Shown here: piece after piece, positions 23,331 to 32,222 of the stretch
Layout: each line of letters starts with the position of its first letter
Position numbering within the stretch: the first letter of the stretch is position 1
Origin: Bolinopsis microptera
Taxonomy: Eukaryota > Ctenophora > Tentaculata > Lobata > Bolinopsidae
Direction: 5' to 3'
NCBI RefSeq assembly: GCF_026151205.1
Contig: NC_087077.1
Span: 19,777,975-19,837,974, forward strand
Length of the DNA stretch: 60,000 nt
Notes under the pieces: model-generated
Databases searched by the model: none
Told to the model about the DNA's origin: nothing
What the model saw: only the letters and a program-made list of their open reading frames with translations
Program-made: the position numbers and the translations under genes

Positions 23331-24279
23331 TATCCCCCGGGAAAATTTAATCGATTTCGTCAATATCTCCAGGAGGTATTGACAAATTCGACTAAATCCC
23401 CCCCCCCCCCCCCCCCCCCCCCTACCTACTAAAATCCTAAAATACTAAAACCTACACTACTAACAAATATTTTTAAAAAACACGTATAAACCCTCACGTG
23501 ACTAACACTAACCCTAAAAAATCCCACGTGCTAACCTCACGTGTCCAACTCCATACACAATCAAAAAAAAATTACGCACATATACAAAATGCTCGTAACA
23601 AACAAATATATCCCCGTGATAACCATCACGTGATCTAGATCACAATCAATAAAAATTCCTGATATAATAATAAATTCACGTGTTTCACTACACGTCATAC
23701 AAACATAAACTTTCAAATATATATACACACTTGCTACCCTCTAGTCTCTCCTAAATTGTCCTAACTGTCCTTTCCAAATTGTCCCTCCTGCTGTCTCTGC
23801 TCCTGTCTCTGATGTTATCTGACTGATGTAGATCGACGAAGATGATGTTGTCTCCTGCCCTCTCCACTATCTGTTGTTCCATCTCCACCGATTCTCTACT
23901 AGGTACTCCTGTAAGTATCAGCCCACTACTCCACTACTACTAACTTATCTAAAATGCTCAGTACGCGTTAGGCATGAACATACTTATCTAAAATGCTCCG
24001 CACGCGATAGGCACGAACATACTTATCTAAAATGTTCAGCACGCGATATAGCAAACTCTCCACACTCCAGGGTAGCAATCCCTTCAAAATAAAAACCAGA
24101 CATCACTCAACCATATCAACCGATATTAAGGACACCAGGCGAACCCTTAGCACGGCGGGAGATAAGAAATGCAACGATGACCACCTTCCACAGGTTCCAG
24201 GTAGTCTGCAAAACATGACAAATCGTCGTATCTGCCCGAGCAACAGGTAGTTAACTGGCATCCCTTGACCAGCAATCCT
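23331..24279 (-). other. 3' noncoding region of the LTR element
   Basis: Contains a C22-type homopolymer run at 23399-23421 (poly-G on the coding strand), a GGGGGATA tract next to the 3' LTR that could serve as a polypurine tract, and three 39-bp tandem units (23943-24053, ACTTATCTAAAATGCTC). A complete Gypsy element would have reverse transcriptase, RNase H and integrase before the 3' LTR; none is found. Confidence 0.75.
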
Positions 24280-25978
24280 CTAAAAACCAAGTAAACAGTC
24301 CTTCACCCCTTTCAAAACAACACTAATCTTCGACACCGGTCTATAGTAATCCGGCCTCTTTAACTGAGCTCTATTTCTTAGAGAACGTACACCATGACTG
24401 GCTACAGGGGTACTCTGTTCATCAGGTGAGTAAGCTAGTGTATTGTTGCTCTCCCCCAGCTCGACAGGACTTAAACTATCCTCTATCCCGGATGTAGGTT
24501 CCTCAACCCCTCTGCTCCACCCGGGTGTGTAGAAAGATCTAAAGGATTCACTAACGGAAGAAGCGTTGTGATCACGTGTAACATTACTAGAGGATTCACT
24601 AACGGAAGAAGCGTTGTGATCACGTGTAACATTACTAGAGGATTCACTAACGGAAGAAGCGTTGTGATCACGTGTAACATTACTGAAGGATTCACTAACG
24701 GCTGAAGCGTTGTGATCACGTGTAACATTACCAGAGGATTCACTAACGGAAGAAGCGTTGTGATCACGTGTAATATTACTGAAGGATTCACTAACGGCTG
24801 AAGCGTTGTGATCACGTGTAACATTACTGAAGGATTCACTAACGGCTGAAGCGTTATAATCACATTCTACGTTACTAATACTATCTAACTCACTAATGGC
24901 TGAAGCGTTGTGACTCAGAATGGTATTGACACCAACAGACCTGGTAAACTCCTCTCCTCCAGATCTCTCATCTAGACTGACCTCTGTCTGGCACGATGCT
25001 TCGGCAAAACTCCTTCTGAATGGAACTCTGCTTCGTCTGTCCTCCTCAGCATTAGACATTGTCGACTTTATCCTGTTCAGCCCGTGACTCTCAAACAACT
25101 CATTCTGAGTCCATCTTTCACCACAGAACTTTTCTGCCTGACCCCTGTTCTCCTGAGCTTGTCTATCAATCGCAGTCCCTCTAACACCGATATCGTGACC
25201 TCTGATCCTCTGCACGCCGTGTATAAATTTCTTACCGCCTACAGGTTTCAATAGTGCGACGATCTTGTTCTTGCGGATCGTTATTGGCTCATCAGTAGAG
25301 TTTACACACTTTATCGGGACCAATCTTTTATCAGAGTGCACAACTGCATGAGTGAATGAAATGCCCGTGTCCCCGATACCTTGCTTGTACTGTGGCTTAA
25401 TCACACCTTTGAAATTCACTCCTTTCGCCTGCAGCTTTCCACTGATGTATTGCACCGTGTTTGGAGGAATGACTGTGACTCTGCTACATCTCACTTTTAT
25501 CTGCTGCTTTACATTCTCCGGCTTCTCCGTGAACGGCACATCATCTCCGTTATGCAGCACCAATCTGCACTTGTTATAATCCAGCGTCACTCTATTCGAT
25601 CTCAAGAAATCATCTCCAATCAGGAACTCTGTGTCTAACAGATCAGTTACCACGAAAGTGTGCACAAACTTATTTCCAGCAACCACCACTTCCATCTCTA
25701 ACTCTCCTCTGATTTGTATCGTGTCTTGAGAAAATGACTTCAAGGTCATGTCACACGGTCGGATCCCGCTCTCTAGTCTCAGTCCTCTCACAAAACCCGT
25801 GGACACAATACTCACAGCCGACCTGCTGTCAACAAAAAGGTAGGCTGCCACTCCTCTGCAACTCCCAGCCACCAAGATGTGTTTCCACTTCACCGCATTC
25901 ACCTCCTTCTGCTTCCCAGATGATTTTAATTGCGACTGACGGGAAATGAATTTTGTCCAGTCGCACGCCCGTTTAAAT
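24280..25978 (-). CDS. Retropepsin-type protease ORF with repeat-rich tail
   Basis: The frame is in the -1 phase relative to Gag. It overlaps Gag upstream without needing a start codon and ends at 24280. The first in-frame GTG-start reading (25902) gives 540 residues. In that numbering the active-site strand is AYLFVDSRSAVS at 20-31, where D-S/T-G is expected. The glycine is replaced by arginine (AGG codon), so the enzyme may be dead. LIGDDFL at 94-100 is the usual ILG-D/N-x-F-L strand of Gypsy proteases. The next part resembles the linker before reverse transcriptase (CVNSTDEPITIRKNKI). Instead of RT there are 16-residue repeats (NASAVSESFSNVTRDH type) and a tail with RNRAQLKRPDYY, like the end of Gypsy integrases. 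I infer an internal deletion of RT, RNase H and integrase. Confidence 0.82.
24540..24875 (-). repeat. 48-bp coding tandem repeat
   Basis: Seven near-identical 48-bp units, each containing GATTCACTAACGG and TTGTGATCACGTG on the plus strand. They encode 16-residue Ser/Asn-rich units in the tail of the protease ORF. Confidence 0.92.
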
Positions 25979-27290
25979 GGTCTCTCTGCATTCCATGCTG
26001 TTCATTCACTGTGGGTCTGTACTGCCCTCCTCGTTCTCCAGATTGCCCTCTGTTGACGTTACACAATCTCTGAATGTGTCCCTCACCGTGACAATTATAA
26101 CAAATCAATGGCCTGCGACTCTCTCCTCTACTCGCACCTCCACTCGCCCCTCTACTCGCACCTCTACTCGCACCTCTGCTACTCCGCTCAACCGGACTCA
26201 CTCTACTCCAACAAACACTGGCAACATGCCCTTTACCTCCACACAGCTGGCACACAATGTTGCTCCAACACGAGTCAGCCTTGTGACCCCTCTTCCCACA
26301 CATCTGACAGTCATTCTCATCCTCTTCTTTCTCACCTTGCCTGCCAACACCATAAGTAGGTGCCCGGAATTCCAGTGTATTTATTGGATCACTGTCAAGC
26401 TCTCCCTCTACTGCCTTGGATATGTGTTCCTCCTGTACAGCTAAACGGATCACACTATCAAAATCCTCTGTCTCCGTGTTCATCTGAAGGAGCCGTCTTT
26501 TAATAGCAGGGTCTTTCACGCCCTGTATCAACACAGTGATACCTACACTCTCTCTCTCCACAGCTCTCGGGTAGATCTTTTCAGCAGTATCCTGTATTCT
26601 CTCTGCGAACTGCTCCACGCTCTCCAACACTTCCTGCTTCATCTTATGGAACGTTGTCCTCATTATTCTTGCATCAGTAGCGGGATATAGCTCTCTTTTC
26701 ACCGCACTAATCAGCATCTTCACGTCACCTCTCTCATCACTCGACAGCCGGATGTTCTTCACTTTTTTGAACTTTGCATCGTCTTCTATCTGATTTGCAA
26801 GCCTCAAGTCGAGATTGTCCTTTACTCCGCATAACAGGACCCACTGCTCGAATCTCTGCAGAAATGTACAGAAGTCATCATTTTTCCTGTACCTCGGCGC
26901 CTTACATTTCATCGTGTACTCTCCCTTATCTCTCTCTGTATTTCCGGGTTGCAGATTATCGCTCTCAGTTGTCCTCGCTCTTTCTTGAAATAAGTCGCTC
27001 GTTCTCTCCATCTTTACATCTTGTTCCCTCATCAATCTCTCTCGCTCAAGCTCTGCTTCTTCTCTCCACCTGATCATATCTCTCTCCAACTCTCTCACTC
27101 TGCTCAAACACTCCTCTCTCTTCTCGCTCAAATCAAACAACTCCACTTTGCTCTCTTTTATCTCCGTCTCTTTATCACTTGTGTCCCAAGACTTCATTTC
27201 CAATTTCACCTCCACAATCTGATCCACAATCCGTTTTTCCTCCTCTACTAGTTCCTTCATCTCCTGCTCCATGTTTGTGAGTCCAGACAT
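25926..27290 (-). CDS. Gypsy-type Gag polyprotein
   Basis: 454 residues from an ATG 27 bp inside the 5' LTR border. Residues about 1-100 are a charged coiled coil. The middle has the helical capsid-like pattern with QRFEQWVLL and MKQEVLESVEQFAERI, common in retrotransposon Gag. Three CCHC zinc knuckles follow, at 328-341, 347-360 and 397-410; the spacing C-x2-C-x4-H-x4-C is intact in each. RGAS repeats lie between knuckles 2 and 3. The product should form virus-like particles that package the element RNA. The frame is intact. A -1 frameshift signal near its end joins it to the protease. Confidence 0.9.
   Translation of the reverse strand: MSGLTNMEQEMKELVEEEKRIVDQIVEVKLEMKSWDTSDKETEIKESKVELFDLSEKREECLSRVRELERDMIRWREEAELERERLMREQDVKMERTSDLFQERARTTESDNLQPGNTERDKGEYTMKCKAPRYRKNDDFCTFLQRFEQWVLLCGVKDNLDLRLANQIEDDAKFKKVKNIRLSSDERGDVKMLISAVKRELYPATDARIMRTTFHKMKQEVLESVEQFAERIQDTAEKIYPRAVERESVGITVLIQGVKDPAIKRRLLQMNTETEDFDSVIRLAVQEEHISKAVEGELDSDPINTLEFRAPTYGVGRQGEKEEDENDCQMCGKRGHKADSCWSNIVCQLCGGKGHVASVCWSRVSPVERSSRGASRGASRGASGGASRGESRRPLICYNCHGEGHIQRLCNVNRGQSGERGGQYRPTVNEQHGMQRDHLNGRATGQNSFPVSRN
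25931..25977 (-). promoter_or_regulatory. -1 ribosomal frameshift signal
   Basis: On the minus strand the heptamer TTTAAAC (25977-25971) lies in the correct Gag phase (T TTA AAC). A 5-base spacer follows and then a perfect 8-bp stem, TGCGACTG with CAGTCGCA (25965-25958 with 25938-25931). CCCGT in the loop could pair with ACGGG in the spacer to make a pseudoknot. After the slip the -1 frame is open straight into the protease. The Gag stop is at 25926-25928. Confidence 0.85.
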
Positions 27291-27316
27291 AGTACCACTT
27301 TCCTAGGTTCTCCAGA

Positions 27317-28068
27317 TAGTGTAAAATAAGGTTGGCACCAGAACAGTCCTCCCGGGGCGTACCGATGGTAAACTCTGCCTGCTCACAAGGTACGGTAACG
27401 AAGTGGCGTACACGTGTAATTAAACTGTACAAGGGTACGATAGAGAAGTGTCGTACACGGTACTTAAGAAATACACGGGCACGATCTTGAAGTATCGTAC
27501 GCGGTACTTAAAGAAATATACGGGTACAATATCGAAGTCTCGTACACGAATACCTGCAAATCTCTAGCTCTCAAGCTCTGCAATTTCACTTTAACTCTTA
27601 CAGGCTACCGAGTGCCGTATAACTTTAAAAGATCGAATGACTTGATCGAGTCCTAAGTTAGGTGAGAACAAAGGAAACAGGGTATTCGAATAATAATTCT
27701 CGAAGGCAATATATTACTATTATCAATATACCAAGACTAGCGACTCGTCGGCCACGTTACAGCGTTTTTCGGCGGTGGTAATTTTATAAACTTCACCCAG
27801 CAAGCCACTCGAAAAACTGGTTGTAACGGGGCAGATGAGAAATAAACCGCACTGCGTTGCACGGCAACACGTGCCCCCGTCTGTCCAATAATACAACCTA
27901 CCTAACTACCCTGACTACCACGTGTCCTCCAAAATCATCCTTAATCTATAACACTAATCTAATCTAATCTAACACTAGTCCTAACGGTTTTTTATTCACT
28001 TAACTGCAATATCCTAACTAAAATATGACTACGTTAAAACTGCTGCTACCAGCCTACATATTACACTA
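27317..28068 (-). repeat. 5' LTR of the Gag-protease element
   Basis: About 752 bp, differing from the 3' LTR at only a handful of positions, which implies a recent insertion. The TGGAGAACC just inside its border on the minus strand could be a primer binding site, as it starts with the expected TGG. The tRNA was not identified. Confidence 0.93.
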
Positions 28069-28080
28069 CTTTTGTCCCTG

Positions 28081-28436
28081 CCTCAAAGTGCTGCCTCAAG
28101 TGCCTCAAAGTACTGCCTCAAGTGCCTCAGGGCCTCAAAGTGCTGCCTCAAGTGCCTCAAAGTGCTGCCTCAAGTGCCTCAGGGCCTCAAAGTGCTGCCT
28201 CAAGTGCCTCAAAGTGCTGCCTCAAGTGCCTCATGGCCTCAAAGTGCTGCCTCAAGTGCATCAAAGTACTGCCTCAAGTGCCTCAGGGCCTCAAAGTGCT
28301 GCCTCAAGTGCCTCAGGGCCTCAAAGTGCTGCCTCAAGTACCTCAAAGTGCTGCCTCAAGTGCCTCAAAGTACTGCCTCAAGTGCCTCAGGGCCTCAAAG
28401 TACTGCCTCAAGTGCCTCAGTGCCTCAATACGTAAC
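28081..28436 (+). repeat. Minisatellite of TGCCTCAAGTGCCTCAAAG type, right part
   Basis: Tandem GCCTCAAAGTGCTGCCTCAA and GTGCCTCAGG units, the continuation of 22310-22427. Its open frames (CLKVLPQVPQ repeats) are not taken as genes. Confidence 0.92.
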
Positions 28437-29153
28437 AAGGTTGTCTCCATTTTAATGAACATTTTTGACATTGATTCATCGGAAGTTCGGTCTTAACGTT
28501 TATCAATCGTACAATTCTGGATATAATCATAATATTAAAACATTTTTAGCACCTTTCTAGTAGGTTAAATATCTTTAGTTCAAAAGATTCAAAATCTAAT
28601 TACCGGTATCTAACCGTTTTCATAAAAGACATGCTAACCCTCCATTCAATAGAACTGAGTGGAGTTGGGTTAGAAACATATAAGAGATACGATGATTTAA
28701 CTTGTAGAAGCTTTCAATAAACATGTGTTAATCGTCGTCAGCTGAATGTGATGTGGTGGACAATGCTTATATGTGATTGAGTGGTGTCAGGGATGGAGGG
28801 TGGGGCAGGTATGGGTGGGAAAGTGAAAAATTACAGTACAATGTCAATAAAAATTTAGTCTTCTGTTGAGGTTGAAAAGGAAATGCCAGATGGTCTGGAC
28901 TTTAAGGATTTGGCAATTTTAGGAAGAATGGGGTCCCAGAGAGAACTACATTTGGGTGCGCGGTCTGTTCTGTTCATGGCTGGTTGTCGTATTTGTATAG
29001 CTGCATGTTCTGTGAGGTCAAGTTGGGAGCGTGAGGTGAGGGATTTGAGGACTTCGATTTTGTTCCAGGAGATGGTGTGGCCGGTGGTCAGGGCATGATG
29101 TGCAGGGGCTGATTTGATTCTGTCTGTGGATTCGTCGATGGCGTTGTTGAGTC
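28437..29153 (-). pseudogene. Penelope-like element 3' part (endonuclease end and tail)
   Basis: From 29153 down to about 28865 the minus strand reads as a GIY-YIG protein end, with AHHALTTGHTISW, then RSQLDLTEHAAIQIRQP and a final SLWDPILP. The tail at 28640-28860 resembles 31930-32140 in the same orientation, as expected for the repeated ends (pLTRs) of a Penelope-like element. Confidence 0.7.
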
Positions 29154-29924
29154 TTTTTTTTTTTTTTTTTTTTTTTTAAGAGAGGCTGGGCCAAGATAGC
29201 CCACGAGAGGATAGCATTGAGATGCTCTGCCTACCTCTGGGGTGTGGCAACCTTGGGGAAGGTTGCCGGTGAAATCAGAGTGATTGGTGGAGGATGGTGT
29301 AAGATGATATATGAGTCAAAATGATACGCTTAAATGCCAGCTGGGTTTGGAAAAGTAAAACGAGACGAGACATCATATGTGATAGTACTTTAAGTCACCC
29401 CGGTCTGATCCAGCTCTTCCGGCACAATTAAGCGTTTGGTGCGGTTTGCGAAATTGACAATTGTGGTGATGTGTTGGTTGTCGAATATGTCATAGACAGA
29501 GAGGTAGTAGTCCTGGAAATATTGACCTCTAATTTGGGCAATAGCTGGACACTGTCCAAGGAAGTGTGAGACAGTTTCCTCTCCGTCGCCGCACATAGGA
29601 CAAGCACTGGTGTTTGATTTGCAAATGGTGTGAAGGTGTTTGTTTAAGCCGCAGTGACCCGTGATGAGGTGAACTGCAGTTCTGTAATCTTGTCTGTTTT
29701 TGCTGAGTGTAGTGTTGAGGTTTTTGATGATTTTGGCATGCTTGTGGCCGAGTGTCAGTTTGGTGTGTCTGGGACCGTCAGTTAACCAAGTTTCCTGATT
29801 CAGTCTGTTGACTTTGTTGTCGATTTGACGCTTGATGTAGGATTGTGGAATTGGACACTTTAAAGTGGATTCACTGGTTGTACCAAGCTTGGCCAGCTCA
29901 TCTGCTTTTTCGTTCCCCCACAAA
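29154..29924 (-). mobile_element. RNase H-bearing LINE, 5'-truncated, with poly(A)
   Basis: The poly(A) tail is the T-run at 29154-29177. Target duplication GTTGTTGAGTC lies at 29143-29153 and 29925-29935. The minus-strand frame 29923-29390 (177 residues) begins at GNEKADELAK, the end of an RNase H domain, and has a C-terminal zinc motif CPMCGDGEETVSHFLGQCP, as in LINEs that carry RNase H after the reverse transcriptase. The 3' untranslated part has CAACCTTCCCCAAGGTTG, an inverted repeat. The insertion cuts the Penelope-like endonuclease. Confidence 0.88.
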
Positions 29925-30863
29925 GTTGTTGAGTCTGTAACATCGTTCGTGTTCTTTCATGCGGTGGACCAAGGGTCTGTAGGTCTGTCCGGCGTATTTG
30001 GAGGGACACTGTGAGCAGGAAATTTCGTAGATGGTGTTGGGAGTGAGGTGAGTAGGGGGTGTGGTCTTCGTTTTGGTGAGGAGGTTGCGGAGGGAGGTAG
30101 CAGAGGAGTGGGTGACTTTGATGTCGTGTTGTCCGAGTATCTTGGAGATGGGTTTCGATAGGGAGGGATGGAAAGGAAGAGAAACACTAAGGGCATGTTC
30201 ACGGGTCTGTCGGTTGAATGAGGCTAGGGATTGGTGGCGAGAGGGGTTGGTGAATTTCCGTTGTACTTCGTCCATGATGGTGGTGATGCGGTGAGGAGGG
30301 AAGCCGTTCTGGAGGCAAACGTGTCGCACTGTCTGGAGTTCGTCGTCAAGGTGTTGGGGTGAGCAGATGTTGTGGGCCCTTCTGGTCAGTGATCGGATGA
30401 CTGCGTTCTTAGATGAGTTGGTGGTGCAGGAGGAGTACTTGGTGTAGAGGTTGGTGTGGGTGGGTTTTCTGTAGACTGATGTGGATTTGTCAGGGTGGAT
30501 GAGAACGTCAAGGAAGGGTATAGTTCCGTCTGTAGAGGGATGTTCTTGGGTAAAGTTGAGGTCTTCAGTAAGGGAGTTAAGGAATGTAAGGAAGGATTCT
30601 GCGTGGTTTCTGTCTCTGAAAGATCCAAGGCCGTCGTCAACGAAATGGGAGTAAGTGTTCGGAGGGTCAGGACATGAGGATAAAGCTAAGGTCTCGATTT
30701 CAGCAAGGCGGATTTCAGCTAGTTCAACAATGAGGGGGGATCCCATTGTACCACCTTCGTCTTGGGAGTAGAAGGAGCCGTTGAATTCAAGGTATGAGTT
30801 GTCAAGGCAATAGACGTAAGTTATGTGATATCCTGACAACCACACTATCTCGGCAGTATCCAA
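29925..30863 (-). pseudogene. Penelope-like element RT and GIY-YIG endonuclease, interrupted
   Basis: 321-residue frame. Its first part has FYSQDEGGTMGSPL (RT motif B, about residues 31-44) and HFVDDGLGSF (catalytic DD, about 72-80), then PFLDVLI and a YRKPTHTNLY thumb motif. IYEISCSQCPSKYAGQTYRP at about 275-295 is the GIY-YIG endonuclease core with the cysteine pair typical of Penelope-like elements. Motif A and everything upstream are missing, so it is 5'-truncated near 30830. The LINE at 29154-29924 interrupts the endonuclease, which resumes at 29153. Confidence 0.87.
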
Positions 30864-31259
30864 GAAGTCCGAGGACTACTAGGACCGATTCTTGTACTGT
30901 AGTGCGACAGTCGACACTTACCCTAATGCGAAAACTTCCAAGATTTGTTGGTCCTAGCACTAACCCGGAGGGGTTTATAACACAAAACACCGGCACGCTT
31001 AAGTTATATTAAAATAACCCTCGTGCTAAAGCACTCGAAATTATTATCAATTTTTATTATGAAATATAATCCCTGCGCATGCCGGAGTTAAGTTATGCGT
31101 GTTATAATTATCGCTTCACAGCCCATAACATCTAAAATCAAATAACCGTCTAAATCCGGTTTCAGCCCTGGTCCGGTTTAAAAGCTGCCGGAAATCAACC
31201 GGAAATTTCAAACCGTCCAGAGATAATACACGAGCACTGCAATGCCAATACGGATGATG
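30864..31259. other. Intergenic, with repeat shared with 35 kb
   Basis: 31102-31232 (TATAATTATCGCTTCACA, then CCGTCTAAATCCGGTTTCAG and CCAGAGATAA) is repeated in the same orientation at 35181-35290. The pair brackets the NERD-helicase gene. Confidence 0.7.
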
Positions 31260-31632
31260 AACAATCACTCTACACTCGACTGTCACGTGACTTTTTCAAC
31301 CCGTTCTCGAGCTGGCCCTGGACGACCATTCGCAACCCTAACCCTCTTATCAGTATCTGATCATAACCCTAAGTCTAACCCTAACCCAATCCTTAACAAA
31401 AGCATATGCTGAAACCCTAACCCTAACGAGAAATTAGACTAACCTCCTTATACGGTCATATCACGTGATCGAGACAGTTTTTCGCCAATATCTTGTCAGG
31501 GGAGCATTTTAACCCTATGTCATGGGGGGTGATTCGGAATCAGCGTCCGAAAATACATTGAATGAAGTTGGTTTCAACTATCGGGGGCCCTTAGAACAAT
31601 CTCGAAGATCGACTGTAAAGTGATTTAGAATG
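31260..31632 (-). mobile_element. TTAGGG-containing MITE, copy 4
   Basis: Full-length minus-oriented copy, from AATCACTCTACACTCGACTG to CGACTGTAAAGTGATTTAG, with CCCTAACCC stretches inside and no mini-element at the empty site. Confidence 0.85.
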
Positions 31633-31929
31633 CTCGCTGCAATACCATGATCTAAGAAGAGTAGTTCTGTTGTTGTTCTGGAATGTGAATTATGTAATAC
31701 CGGGAGATGAGCCGTGTTATAAATATAATCATTATTGAGTGTAACTTTTCTGTCATTTCTCTTTGTGCTCTCTGTGTTTCGTGAGGTATATTCTTTCGTG
31801 TTATTTGATTATCATACGTTGTAAAGTTAGTAATAACTAAGTCGTAGTTATTAATACATATGTAAATTAAGGTATTTATATATAAATAAAGTTTCCGCTA
31901 AAACCCTATGTACTTGGAGGGGGATTATT

Positions 31930-32145
31930 TAAAACTTATAAGTGATACGAAAAGTTTGTTTTAGCAGGAGCTTTCAAAATACATGTGTATTGTGTAAATT
32001 GTCTTCAGCTGGGGATGATGTTGTGAAGTAAAGGGTGATGGAGTGGTGTCAATGATTAGTGGTGTGTCACGTGCAAGGGTGGAGTGGAGAGGGTGGAAAA
32101 TGTTTATGTACTGATACTTGATGGGTGTAGCATCAGGGCCTCGGT
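31930..32145. repeat. Possible Penelope-like pLTR remnant
   Basis: Shares GATACGA, AGCTTTCAA-ATACATGTGT, GTCTTCAGCTG and GGAGTGGTGTCA in order with 28655-28860, with divergence. It lies just upstream of the NERD-helicase gene and may have supplied promoter sequence. TATTTATATATAAATAAAG at 31871-31889 is a TATA-like stretch nearby. Confidence 0.5.
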
Positions 32146-32222
32146 ACTATTCTTAATTTGTTTAGCTGACAAGGTTAATTGTGACTAAAGTACTTAACAT
32201 TTGCACTACAGTGAGGATTGCT

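Larger units (their letters stand above)
22428..28080. mobile_element. hAT-like MITE, split by the LTR element
   Basis: Inverted ends CAGGGACAAA (22428-22437) and TTTGTCCCTG (28071-28080), flanked by the perfect 8-bp direct repeat CCTCAAAG (22420-22427 and 28081-28088). Both the 8-bp duplication and the CAGGG end are typical of hAT elements. Without the LTR element inside, the MITE would be only about 155 bp and noncoding. Confidence 0.85.
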
